Positions 49,906-57,525 of a DNA stretch of 64,000 nucleotides are shown in pieces. Below the pieces are notes generated by a model. The model did not search any database. It was not told where the DNA came from and saw only the letters and a list, made by a program, of their open reading frames with translations. The position numbers and the translations under genes were made by a program. The DNA comes from Betaproteobacteria bacterium. GTDB taxonomy: Bacteria; Pseudomonadota; Gammaproteobacteria; Burkholderiales; JAEUOS01. The stretch spans positions 1 to 64,000 of the forward strand of contig JAQGMJ010000062.1 of NCBI GenBank assembly GCA_028292405.1. Reading direction: 5' to 3'. Every line of letters begins with the position of its first letter. Within the stretch, counting starts at the first letter, position 1.

Positions 49906-49980
49906 TGGTCCCGCCGACAGGAATCGAACCTGTATTTGTCGCTTAGGAGGCAACCGTTCTATCCATTGAACTACGGCGAG
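49906..49980 (-). tRNA. tRNA-Arg (anticodon CCU) with encoded CCA
   Basis: Read on the minus strand, the acceptor arms CTCGCCG and CGGCGGG pair (one G-U), followed by discriminator A and an encoded CCA. The D-stem GTTC/GAAC, the anticodon stem GTTGC/GCGAC with loop CTCCTAA (anticodon CCT in DNA), and the T-arm ACAGG-TTCGATT-CCTGT are complete. It decodes AGG. Confidence 0.95.
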
Positions 49981-50087
49981 CGGGCCGCGGACCAATGCGG
50001 CAGGCGCGATTCTAGCGGAATCCGCCGGCTTGGCGGGGCGCTGGGCTGGTATGATGCCGCCCTTCCGTTCGCTGGACGCGTTTTGCC

Positions 50088-50477
50088 ATGATCAAGAGCC
50101 TGGACCACGTTGTGATTACCGCCAGCAATATGGAGGCGACCATCGACTTCTATACGCGCGGCCTGGGGATGACGCTGGAGACCTTCGGCGCGGGACGCCG
50201 CGCACTGCGCTTCGGCGACCAGAAGTTCAACCTGCACCAGGCGGGCGACAAGAAGATTACGGATGTGTATGCGCGCAACCCGACGCCGGGTTCGCTGGAT
50301 TTGTGTTTGCTGGCGGCCATTCCGCTGGATGAAGTGATTGCGAAGCTGGAAGCCGAGAACATTCCGATCGAGCTGCCGCCGAGCAAGCGCACCGGCGCAC
50401 GCTGGCCGATACGCTCGATCTACCTGCGTGATCCCGACAACAACCTGATCGAGATTTCGGAGCAGTGGGTCGATTAG
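50088..50477 (+). CDS. VOC family (glyoxalase/dioxygenase-fold) protein
   Basis: The 129-residue single-domain protein has the vicinal oxygen chelate fold: LDHVVITASNMEATIDFYTR at the N-terminus (metal-ligand His 7), FGDQKFNLHQAG (second His) and YLRDPDNNLIEISE (Glu) near the C-terminus. Family members include glyoxalase I, fosfomycin-resistance enzymes and dioxygenases; this group (virulence-protein-like, with YTRGLGM and KRTGARWPIRSIY) has no settled function. It is monocistronic, between the tRNA and uup. Confidence 0.9.
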   Translation: MIKSLDHVVITASNMEATIDFYTRGLGMTLETFGAGRRALRFGDQKFNLHQAGDKKITDVYARNPTPGSLDLCLLAAIPLDEVIAKLEAENIPIELPPSKRTGARWPIRSIYLRDPDNNLIEISEQWVD

Positions 50478-50612
50478 TTTTGTAGCAGGCCGGCCGGCGC
50501 GCGGCTGGTTCACCGAAAGCGCGCGCTACGCCGTGCACGTGCCCGCTTTGATGCGGGTTCCCTTTTGTTTTCTCCGCTTGGTTTTTGAGCGGAGCTACCC
50601 GATATTGATGCA

Positions 50613-52511
50613 ATGCCTTTAGTCACTCTAGATAACGCTTCCCTGGCCTATGGCCACGTGCCACTGCTGGACCGCGCCGAGTTCAATCTCGACGCCGGCG
50701 AGCGGGTGGCGCTGATCGGCCGCAACGGCGCCGGCAAGTCCAGCCTGATCCAGGTGATGTCGGGCCGGCGCATCCTCGACGACGGCACTCTGTGGAAAAA
50801 GCCCGGACTGAAGTTCGCCGTGGTGGACCAGGAGCCGGCGCTGGAACCGACCGACACCGCTTACGAAGCGGTGGCGCGCGGCCTGGCCGAGCAATACGCG
50901 CTGCTCGACGAGTACGACCGCCTGCTGGAGAGCGGCGCGGAGGACGACGCCACCATGAACCGGCTGCACGACGTGCAGCACCAACTGACCGAGACCGGCG
51001 GCTGGGAGGTGAAGCGGCATATCGACATGGCGCTGGAACGCCTGAGCCTGGCGCCGGATGTGCTGGTGTCGGCCTGCTCGGGCGGGATGAAAAAGCGCAT
51101 CGCGCTGGCGCAGGCGCTGGTGAGCAACCCGGAACTGCTGGTGCTAGACGAGCCGACCAACCACCTGGACATCGATGCGATTGCCTGGCTGGAAAACCTG
51201 CTGCTGGAGTTTCGCGGCGCGGTGCTGTTCGTGACGCATGACCGCGCGTTCCTCGACCGCGTGGCGACGCGCGTGATCGAGCTGGATCGCGGCCGCCTGC
51301 TTTCCTTCCCCGGCAATTACGCGGCTTACCAATTGCGCAAGGCCGAGCAGGTGGAAGTCGAGAAGGTGGTCAACGCCAAGTTCGACAAATTCCTGGCGCA
51401 GGAAGAGGTATGGATACGCAAGGGCGTGCAGGCGCGGCGTACGCGCAACGAAGGGCGCGTGTTGCGCCTGGAGAGCCTGCGCCGTGAACGCACGGCGCGG
51501 CGCGAGCGCCAGGGGCGCGTGACGATTGCGGTGGATGATGGCCTGCGCTCGGGCAAGCTGGTGGCGGAGTTCACCAATGTGAGCAAGGCGTTTGGCGGCA
51601 AAACCGTGGTGCGGGACCTGAACCTGCGGATTTTGCGCGGCGACAAGATCGGCATCATCGGGCCGAACGGCGCGGGGAAGTCGACGCTGATCAAGATGAT
51701 GCTGGGCGAGCTGGAGCAGGACGGCGGCGAGATCAAGCGCGGCACCAAACTGGAGATCGCCTACTTCGACCAGTTCCGTGTCGCGCTAAATGATGAAGCA
51801 ACGCTGGCCGATACCATTAGTCCCGGTTCGGAATGGGTGGAGGTCAATGGCGCGCGCAAGCACATCATGACCTACCTGTCCGACTTCCTGTTCCCGCCCG
51901 AGCGCGCGAATGCGAAGGTAGGCGCCTTGTCGGGCGGCGAGCGCAACCGGCTGCTGCTGGCGCGCCTGTTCGCCCGTCCCGCCAACATATTGGTGCTCGA
52001 CGAGCCGACCAACGACCTGGACATCGATACGCTGGAACTGCTGGAGACGCTGCTGCAGGATTACGCCGGCACCGTCATCCTGGTCAGCCACGACCGTGCC
52101 TTTCTGGACAACGTGGTGACCCAGGTGCTGGCTTACGATGGCGACGGGCGCTGGGTGGAGAACCCCGGCGGGCACAGCGAGTGGCAGGCCTACCTGGCGC
52201 GGCGCGCGGGCGCGCGGACCAGCGAGCGGGTGGAGAGCGTCGCCAAGGCGCCCACTGCCGCGGAAACGCCGGCCCCGGACAAGCGCAAGGGAAAGATGTC
52301 CTACAAGGACGCGCGCGAACTGGAGGCGCTGCCGGGGCAGATCGCAGCGCTGGAAGAGGAGCAGCGCCTGCTGACCGCGCGCCTGGCCAATCCGCAGACC
52401 TACAATGAGACGGGCGTGAACATCAATGCGCTCAATGCCCGTGTCGGTGAGATAGAAAACGAGTTGCTGGTGGCGCTGGAGCGCTGGGAAGTGCTGGAGC
52501 AGAAGCGCTAG
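50613..52511 (+). CDS. uup: ABC-F family ATPase Uup
   Basis: The 632-residue soluble protein has two ABC domains: the first with Walker A GRNGAGKSS (about residue 37), signature CSGGMKKRIALAQAL and Walker B LLVLDEPTNHLDID, the second with GPNGAGKST, LSGGERNRLLLARL and ILVLDEPTNDLDID. A charged linker follows domain 1, and a C-terminal coiled coil (about 565-630, ALPGQIAALEEEQRLLTARL) identifies Uup rather than EttA or YheS. ABC-F proteins act on ribosomes or, for Uup, on branched DNA. No transmembrane part is present. The upstream 135 bp hold no clear promoter. Confidence 0.94.
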   Translation: MPLVTLDNASLAYGHVPLLDRAEFNLDAGERVALIGRNGAGKSSLIQVMSGRRILDDGTLWKKPGLKFAVVDQEPALEPTDTAYEAVARGLAEQYALLDEYDRLLESGAEDDATMNRLHDVQHQLTETGGWEVKRHIDMALERLSLAPDVLVSACSGGMKKRIALAQALVSNPELLVLDEPTNHLDIDAIAWLENLLLEFRGAVLFVTHDRAFLDRVATRVIELDRGRLLSFPGNYAAYQLRKAEQVEVEKVVNAKFDKFLAQEEVWIRKGVQARRTRNEGRVLRLESLRRERTARRERQGRVTIAVDDGLRSGKLVAEFTNVSKAFGGKTVVRDLNLRILRGDKIGIIGPNGAGKSTLIKMMLGELEQDGGEIKRGTKLEIAYFDQFRVALNDEATLADTISPGSEWVEVNGARKHIMTYLSDFLFPPERANAKVGALSGGERNRLLLARLFARPANILVLDEPTNDLDIDTLELLETLLQDYAGTVILVSHDRAFLDNVVTQVLAYDGDGRWVENPGGHSEWQAYLARRAGARTSERVESVAKAPTAAETPAPDKRKGKMSYKDARELEALPGQIAALEEEQRLLTARLANPQTYNETGVNINALNARVGEIENELLVALERWEVLEQKR

Positions 52512-52534
52512 CCGGGGCGCATTTATGCCGGGCG

Positions 52535-52540
52535 TATAAT
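52535..52540 (+). promoter_or_regulatory. Candidate -10 box (TATAAT) before the small membrane protein
   Basis: TATAAT lies 15 bp before the ATG at 52556, which would give a leader of only about 8 bases. No good -35 match lies 17 bp upstream. Confidence 0.35.
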
Positions 52541-52555
52541 TGTCATCGCGCAATC

Positions 52556-52765
52556 ATGCAAATCGACAAGCCCCCCGAATCCGGCACCGAAGATAAAAAA
52601 GACGGTGCCCCGCCAGCAGCGGAATCTTTTCGCTGGTTGCCGCGCTCGCCTGTCAAGCGCGTGCTGCTTGGCGTGGCGGCGGCGTTGTTTTCGGTGCTGG
52701 TGTTCGGCGCTTATCTTGCGCCGAACATGGTATTTGACCTTGCCAACATGGTGTTTTGCGGCTAG
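52556..52765 (+). CDS. Small single-pass membrane protein, hypothetical
   Basis: The 69-residue frame has a charged, proline-rich N-terminus (about 1-33) and one hydrophobic segment (VLLGVAAALFSVLVFGAYLA, about 36-55), ending in PNMVFDLANMVFCG. Basic residues (RSPVKR) before the helix predict a cytoplasmic N-terminus. TATAAT lies 15 bp before the ATG and there is no clear ribosome-binding site, so a short-leader transcript is possible. It lies between uup and parE. Function is unknown; reality as a gene is supported only by the membrane helix and promoter-like hexamer. Confidence 0.5.
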   Translation: MQIDKPPESGTEDKKDGAPPAAESFRWLPRSPVKRVLLGVAAALFSVLVFGAYLAPNMVFDLANMVFCG

Positions 52766-52770
52766 CCGGA

Positions 52771-52799
52771 TTGCGTCCGCTGCGGCTGCTTACTACAAT
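52771..52799 (+). promoter_or_regulatory. Candidate sigma-70 promoter of parE
   Basis: TTGCGT (52771-52776) and TACAAT (52794-52799) are separated by 17 bp. Transcription from here would give parE a leader of about 200 nt that includes the paired DnaA-box-like sites. Confidence 0.45.
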
Positions 52800-52944
52800 T
52801 GCGCGCGCAGTAAAAGTGGATTCACGAGGCAAGTCAGTCAACACTGCCAGACAATACCCACACGATATTTTTGGGCTGCACAAATTTTCGGCGCGGAACC
52901 GAAGCCCTTGTGCTGCATGGTTTTTTTCCGAATGCACAGGCAGC

Positions 52945-52967
52945 TTGTCCACGTCTTCTGTGGATAA
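52945..52967. promoter_or_regulatory. Two inverted DnaA-box-like sites upstream of parE
   Basis: TGTGGATAA (52959-52967) is, on the minus strand, the consensus DnaA box TTATCCACA. TTGTCCACG (52945-52953) differs from the TTWTNCACA consensus at two positions and faces the first site across 5 bp. They lie 35-60 bp before the parE ATG. Confidence 0.5.
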
Positions 52968-53002
52968 CTGCCGCGTGAAAACTTGATCCCGGCGTCTTGA
53001 CA

Positions 53003-54967
53003 ATGGCTAAGAATTCCTACAACGAAAGTTCGATCCGCGTCCTCAAGGGCCTGGAGCCGGTGCGCGAGCGGCCGGGCATGTACACCCGTACCGACAATCC
53101 GCTGCACGTGATCCAGGAAGTGCTTGACAACGCATCGGACGAGGCGCTCGCGAATTACGCCAAGCGCATCGACGTGATTCTGCACACCGATGGGTCGGTG
53201 TCGGTGAAGGACGACGGCCGCGGCATTCCAGTGGGATTACACCCGGAAGAAAAAGTGCCGGTGGTGGAGATTGTTTTCACGCGTTTGCACGCGGGCGGCA
53301 AGTTCGACAAGAAGTCGGGCGGGGCATATACGTTCTCCGGCGGCTTGCATGGCGTGGGCGTGTCGGTGACCAATGCGTTGTCGACCAAGCTGGCGGTGAC
53401 GGTGTGGCGCGACGGCGGCGAATACCAGATCGTGTTCGAGCATGGCGGCGACGTTACGCAGCCGTTGAAGAAGACCGGCAAGGCCACCGGCAGCGGCACC
53501 CTGGTGCGCGCCTGGCCAGACCCGAAATATTTCGACGCACCGGCAGTGCCGCTGGAAGAACTCAAGCGCCTGCTGCGCTCCAAGGCGGTGCTGCTCTCCG
53601 GCGTGACCGTGACGCTGACCATCGAAAAGAGCGGCGAAGTCATCAACTGGCTGTACCAGGATGGCCTGCGCGGCTATCTGCAGGAGACGCTGGACGGCGC
53701 CGAGCCGCTGATCCCTTATTTCGAGGGCGAGCGCTATGTGGAAGAAGGCGGCACCGGTGACAACTTCGCCGCCGGCGAGGGCGCGCAGTGGGTGGTGGCG
53801 TGGACTGAAGAAGGCGCGATCGTGCGCGAGAGTTACGTCAACCTGATTCCGACCTCCGCGGGCGGCACGCATGAGTCCGGCCTGCGCGAAGGCTTGTTCG
53901 GCGCGGTGAAGGGTTTCGTCGAGTTGCACTCGCTGTTGCCCAAGGGAGTGAAGCTGCTGCCGGAAGACGTGTTCGCGCGCGCTTCCTTCGTGCTCTCGGC
54001 CAAGGTGCTGGACCCGCAATTCCAGGGCCAGGTGAAGGAGCGCCTGAACAGCCGCGACGCGGTGCGCCTGGTGGGCTCGATGAGCCGGCCGCTGCTCGAG
54101 CTTTGGCTCAACTCGCACGTCGAATATGGCAAGAAGCTGGCCGAGCTGGTGGTCAGGCAGGCGCAAAGCCGCATGAAGGCCGGGCAGAAGGTGGAAAAGA
54201 AAAAGGGCTCGGGCGTGGCAGTGCTGCCGGGCAAGCTGACGGATTGCGAGTCCACCGATGTCAGCCGCACCGAAGTGTTCCTGGTCGAGGGCGACTCGGC
54301 CGGCGGCAGCGCGAAGATGGGGCGCGACAAGGAGTTCCAGGCGATCCTTCCCTTGCGCGGCAAGGTGCTCAACACCTGGGAGACCGAGCGCGACCGGCTG
54401 TTTGCCAACAACGAAATTCACGATATCGCAGTGGCAATCGGCGTCGACCCGCATGGCGCGAGCGACAGCCCGGACCTCTCGGGGCTGCGCTACGGCAAGA
54501 TCTGCATTCTGTCAGACGCGGACGTGGACGGCTCGCACATCCAGGTTCTGCTGCTCACCCTGTTCTTCAAGCATTTCCCCAAGCTGATCGATGCCGGCAA
54601 TGTGTATGTCGCGCGTCCGCCGCTGTTTCGTGTCGATGTGCCTGCGGCGGGCAAGCGGCCGATGCGCAAGCTCTATTGCCTGGACGAAGGTGAACTGGAA
54701 GCCACCGAAGACAAGCTGTCGAAAGAAGGCGTGCGCGAAGGCTCATGGCAGATTTCGCGCTTCAAGGGTCTCGGCGAGATGAACGCCGAGCAGTTGTGGG
54801 ATACCACCATGAACCCGAACACCAGGCGCCTGCTGCCGGTGGCCTTCGGCGCGCTCGACGTAATCGGCACCGGCGAAAAATTCAACATGCTGATGGGCAA
54901 GGGCGAGGCCGCGCAGCGCCGGGCCTGGCTGGAGCTGCATGGCAATGAGGCGGAAGCGGACATATAA
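53003..54967 (+). CDS. parE: DNA topoisomerase IV subunit B
   Basis: The 654-residue subunit provides the ATPase of topoisomerase IV, which unlinks daughter chromosomes. The GHKL ATP site is visible in EVLDNASDEALAN, DDGRGIPVGLHPE and FSGGLHGVGVSVTNALSTK. The transducer domain follows (about 220-390), then the TOPRIM domain with EVFLVEGDSAGGSAKMGRD and ILSDADVDGSHI. The length near 650 and KLTDCESTDVSRTE fit ParE, not the roughly 800-residue proteobacterial GyrB. ATG 53003 is preferred to the TTG 6 bp upstream. The gene ends at strong hairpins and is not followed by parC. Confidence 0.95.
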   Translation: MAKNSYNESSIRVLKGLEPVRERPGMYTRTDNPLHVIQEVLDNASDEALANYAKRIDVILHTDGSVSVKDDGRGIPVGLHPEEKVPVVEIVFTRLHAGGKFDKKSGGAYTFSGGLHGVGVSVTNALSTKLAVTVWRDGGEYQIVFEHGGDVTQPLKKTGKATGSGTLVRAWPDPKYFDAPAVPLEELKRLLRSKAVLLSGVTVTLTIEKSGEVINWLYQDGLRGYLQETLDGAEPLIPYFEGERYVEEGGTGDNFAAGEGAQWVVAWTEEGAIVRESYVNLIPTSAGGTHESGLREGLFGAVKGFVELHSLLPKGVKLLPEDVFARASFVLSAKVLDPQFQGQVKERLNSRDAVRLVGSMSRPLLELWLNSHVEYGKKLAELVVRQAQSRMKAGQKVEKKKGSGVAVLPGKLTDCESTDVSRTEVFLVEGDSAGGSAKMGRDKEFQAILPLRGKVLNTWETERDRLFANNEIHDIAVAIGVDPHGASDSPDLSGLRYGKICILSDADVDGSHIQVLLLTLFFKHFPKLIDAGNVYVARPPLFRVDVPAAGKRPMRKLYCLDEGELEATEDKLSKEGVREGSWQISRFKGLGEMNAEQLWDTTMNPNTRRLLPVAFGALDVIGTGEKFNMLMGKGEAAQRRAWLELHGNEAEADI

Positions 54968-54971
54968 CCAT

Positions 54972-55001
54972 CGCTCAAAAGTACACACCTACTTTTGAGC
55001 G
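54972..55001 (+). terminator. 12-bp perfect hairpin just after parE
   Basis: CGCTCAAAAGTA and TACTTTTGAGCG (54972-54983 and 54990-55001) pair perfectly around a 6-nt loop, starting 4 bp after the parE stop. No T-run follows, so this may be an RNA 3-prime stabiliser rather than a terminator. Confidence 0.45.
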
Positions 55002-55013
55002 GCCTGAACAGGC

Positions 55014-55043
55014 AAAATCGCCGGCAGAGCCGGACGATTTTTT
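55014..55043 (+). terminator. Rho-independent terminator downstream of parE
   Basis: AAAATCGCCGG and CCGG-A-CGATTTT form a stem with a 5-nt loop and one bulged A, followed by further T residues through 55043. Confidence 0.65.
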
Positions 55044-55062
55044 GGCACGGAAAAGCTACGAA

Positions 55063-55094
55063 AAGAAACCACGCTGACGCGCGGTTTCTTTTTT
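55063..55094 (+). terminator. Rho-independent terminator, usable from both sides
   Basis: AAGAAACC-A-CGC and GCG-C-GGTTTCTT pair with a single A-C mismatch and a 4-nt loop, followed on the plus strand by a continued T-run to 55094. The minus-strand reading also ends in T residues (55061-55064 are A on the plus strand), so it can stop the convergent membrane-protein gene too. Confidence 0.8.
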
Positions 55095-55113
55095 GGTGCC
55101 TAGCGGGCCTTGA

Positions 55114-55503
55114 CTACTTCGGCTCCAGCGAAGGATTGCGCAGCGCCGCCGCACCGGTAAGCAACAGTACCCCAGGCGGCAGGCTGAGCATGAACAGGGC
55201 CCAGAGCGAGGCGCTGCTGCCGGGAGGCAGCATGCCGATGGCTTTGGCAAGCGCCGCGCCGCCGGCGATCAGGCCGAGCAAGATTGCCAAGGTACCGGGC
55301 GCCTGCATCGCCAGGGGCGTGCTGGCCTGGCGCGAAAAGGCCAGCAGCAGCAGCACGCCGGCGCCGAAGCACAGGACATAGATGATCCAGGTCTGGGTTT
55401 CGTTGACCCCGAGGTCGGGGTGGATGCCTTGCGCGACCAGCGCGGCGCCGGCGATGGCGCCGAACAGGGTGACTACACCGCCTACCAGAGTGCCTGCAGA
55501 CAT
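55114..55503 (-). CDS. Four-helix membrane protein, hypothetical
   Basis: The 129-residue product has four hydrophobic segments: VGGVVTLFGAIAGAALVAQG, WIIYVLCFGAGVLLLLAF, GTLAILLGLIAGGAALAKAI and LWALFMLSLPPGVLLLTGAA, joined by short loops. No family is recognised. AAGGAG seven bases before the ATG is a strong ribosome-binding site, supporting the start. It is convergent with parE, sharing its terminator. It is monocistronic. Confidence 0.75.
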   Translation of the reverse strand: MSAGTLVGGVVTLFGAIAGAALVAQGIHPDLGVNETQTWIIYVLCFGAGVLLLLAFSRQASTPLAMQAPGTLAILLGLIAGGAALAKAIGMLPPGSSASLWALFMLSLPPGVLLLTGAAALRNPSLEPK

Positions 55504-55618
55504 GATGCGCTCCTTGAAAGTTGGAACGTTCGACTTCTAGAAACAAGCTTCTTGCACTCTAGCGCAAATCCGCAGCTGCCGCAGCCCGGCCGGGCTGCGT
55601 TTTCCGACGGGCGGCGCT

Positions 55619-56599
55619 TTACTCCGGCTGGATGCCGGCGTCCTTCACGGCTTTTGCCATGCGCACGATGTCGGCCTGCATGTAATCGGCCATCTGTTTG
55701 GGAGCGGTGATGAACGGGTCCAGGCCCTGGTCGGCGAAGCGCGCGGCCATCTCCGGGGTCTTCAGCGCCTTGACCATCTCGCTGTTGAGCAGCATGACGA
55801 TCTCGTCGGGCGTGCCCGCCGGCGCGGTGACGCCGATCCAGGAGGCGTAGTCGTAGCCGGGCACGCCGGACTCCTGCATCGTCGGCACCTCGGGGAAGGA
55901 TTGGGCGCGGGTAGCGCCGGCGGAGGCGATGGGGCGCAGTTTGCCGGCCCTAATCAGCGGCAGAACGGTGCCGATGGCGTTGAACATGCTCTGCACCTCG
56001 CCGCCGGCCAGGCCCACCGCCGCCTGGCTCGCGCCCTTGTAGGGCACGTGGACCATCTTGATGCCGGCGATGGACTCGAACATCGCCATCGCGATGTGCT
56101 GCGGGCTGCCGACGCCGCCGGTGCCGTAGGGCGTTTCCGGGTGCGCCTTGGCGAGTGCGATCAGGTCCTTCACCGACTTGACCGGTGAACTGGCCTGCAC
56201 CACCAGCACGGTGGGCAGCACGGCCAGCATGCCGACCGGCTTGAAGCTCTTGATCGAGTCGTAGCCGACCTTGCGAATGTGCGGCAGCACCGAGAGGATG
56301 GCGTTGTTGCAGCCGCAAAGGGTGTAACCGTCCGGCGTGGCGCGCGCGACTTTTTCGGTGCCGATGGCGCCGGAGGCGCCGGGCTGGTTGTCGATCACCA
56401 CCGGCTGCTTCAGCGCCATGCCCAATTTCTCGGCGAGCAGGCGCAGTGCGACGTCGGAGGCGCTGCCGGCGGCCAGGGGTGTGATGATGGTGATGCTGCG
56501 GTTGGGATAGGGCGCTTGCGCCGCGGCGTGGCCGGCGCACAGCAGGGCTGCCGCGCAGGCGAGTGCTGCGCGCAGGCGGCGTGCGGGTAGGTTGCTCAT
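55619..56599 (-). CDS. Bug/TctC family periplasmic solute receptor
   Basis: The 326-residue receptor has a signal peptide (AALACAAALLCAGHAAAQ, ending near residue 28) and YPNRSITIITPLAAGSASDV, VVIDNQPGASGAIGTEKVA, TPDGYTLCGCNNAIL, MVHVPYKGASQAAVGLAGG and FPEVPTMQESGVPGYDY. CGCNN in the ligand loop is unusual in holding two close cysteines. AGGGAGACAAAC precedes the ATG. It is the only receptor outside the 5-23 kb island and follows an SDR gene by 44 bp in the same direction, so both probably share a transcript. Confidence 0.93.
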   Translation of the reverse strand: MSNLPARRLRAALACAAALLCAGHAAAQAPYPNRSITIITPLAAGSASDVALRLLAEKLGMALKQPVVIDNQPGASGAIGTEKVARATPDGYTLCGCNNAILSVLPHIRKVGYDSIKSFKPVGMLAVLPTVLVVQASSPVKSVKDLIALAKAHPETPYGTGGVGSPQHIAMAMFESIAGIKMVHVPYKGASQAAVGLAGGEVQSMFNAIGTVLPLIRAGKLRPIASAGATRAQSFPEVPTMQESGVPGYDYASWIGVTAPAGTPDEIVMLLNSEMVKALKTPEMAARFADQGLDPFITAPKQMADYMQADIVRMAKAVKDAGIQPE

Positions 56600-56643
56600 G
56601 TTTGTCTCCCTGTCTTTGTTATCGGGCCGATCGACTGCGTTGA

Positions 56644-57405
56644 CTACATCATGACACGGCCGCCGTTGGTGTCCAGCGTGGCGCCGTTGATGAAGCCGGC
56701 GCCGTCGGAGGCCAGGAACAGCATGGTGGCGACATGGTCTTCGGAAGTGGCCAGGCGCCGCAGCGGCACCTGGGCGGCGATTTTCTCCACCTGCTCCGGC
56801 GTGCGCAGCGCAGCCACACGCGGGGTGAGCGTGGTAAGCGGCGAGATGCTGTTGGAGGTGATGCCGTGGGGACCGAGTTCATGCGCCAGGAAACGGGTGA
56901 ACTGGATCACCCCGGCCTTGGCCGAGCCGTAGGCGGGCGAGGAGGAGGCGTGCACGGTGCGCCCGGAGATCGAGGCGATGTTGATGACGCGCCCGGCCTT
57001 GGACTTTTTCAGCAGGGGAATCGCCGCACGCGAGCAGAGGAACACGCTGCGCAGGTTCAGCGCCACGGTGCGGTCCCATTCGCCGATGTCCATGTCTTCG
57101 ATGGTGGCCAGGCGCCCGTAGCCGCCGGCGCAGTTGATCAGCACGTCAAGGCCGCCGCCGGTTTCGATGGCGGCGAAAGCCTGTTTCACCGAGGCTTCGT
57201 CGGTGATGTCCAACTGGACCGCTTGCGCCTTCTGGCCCGCGCCGCGCAGGCCGGCGGAAATGCGCTCCACGCCGGCGCCGTCGATGTCCAGCAGGTAGAC
57301 CGTCGCGCCCTGCGCCGCGAACGACTGCGCGGCGACTTCGCCGATGCCATTGGCCGCGCCGGTGATGGCCACGCTGCGGCCCTTGAGTTCTGGATAGATC
57401 GCCAA
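56644..57405 (-). CDS. Short-chain dehydrogenase/reductase (TTG start)
   Basis: The 253-residue NAD(P)-dependent oxidoreductase has the classical SDR pattern: cofactor motif TGAANGIGEVAAQ, an LLDID acidic end of strand 2 (favouring NAD), NCAGGYG, catalytic Ser in INIASISGRTVHASSSP, and Tyr/Lys in AYGSAKAGVIQF. The C-terminal FLASDGAGFINGATLDTNGG is also typical. TTG 57403-57405 is chosen: AAGGGA lies 7 bases upstream and the N-terminus then matches family length, while the longer TTG start has no such site. It precedes a Bug receptor gene. Confidence 0.88.
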   Translation of the reverse strand: MAIYPELKGRSVAITGAANGIGEVAAQSFAAQGATVYLLDIDGAGVERISAGLRGAGQKAQAVQLDITDEASVKQAFAAIETGGGLDVLINCAGGYGRLATIEDMDIGEWDRTVALNLRSVFLCSRAAIPLLKKSKAGRVINIASISGRTVHASSSPAYGSAKAGVIQFTRFLAHELGPHGITSNSISPLTTLTPRVAALRTPEQVEKIAAQVPLRRLATSEDHVATMLFLASDGAGFINGATLDTNGGRVMM

Positions 57406-57525
57406 GTGGAGTCCCTTTAAGTGGAGCAAAACGGTGAGGCAAATCGGTGAAGCGGGCCAATCTAGGGGCGGCGCCGTTTGCCGTCAAGCAATGGGACTGA
57501 TAAGGCTCTCCCGTAGAATCACGCC

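Noticed and set aside
49724..49969. 81-codon plus-strand frame ending in RNRTCICRLGGNRSIH
   Set aside because: Its 3-prime half is the antisense of the tRNA-Arg gene, a frequent false prediction; the rest lies in AT-rich gene-free DNA.
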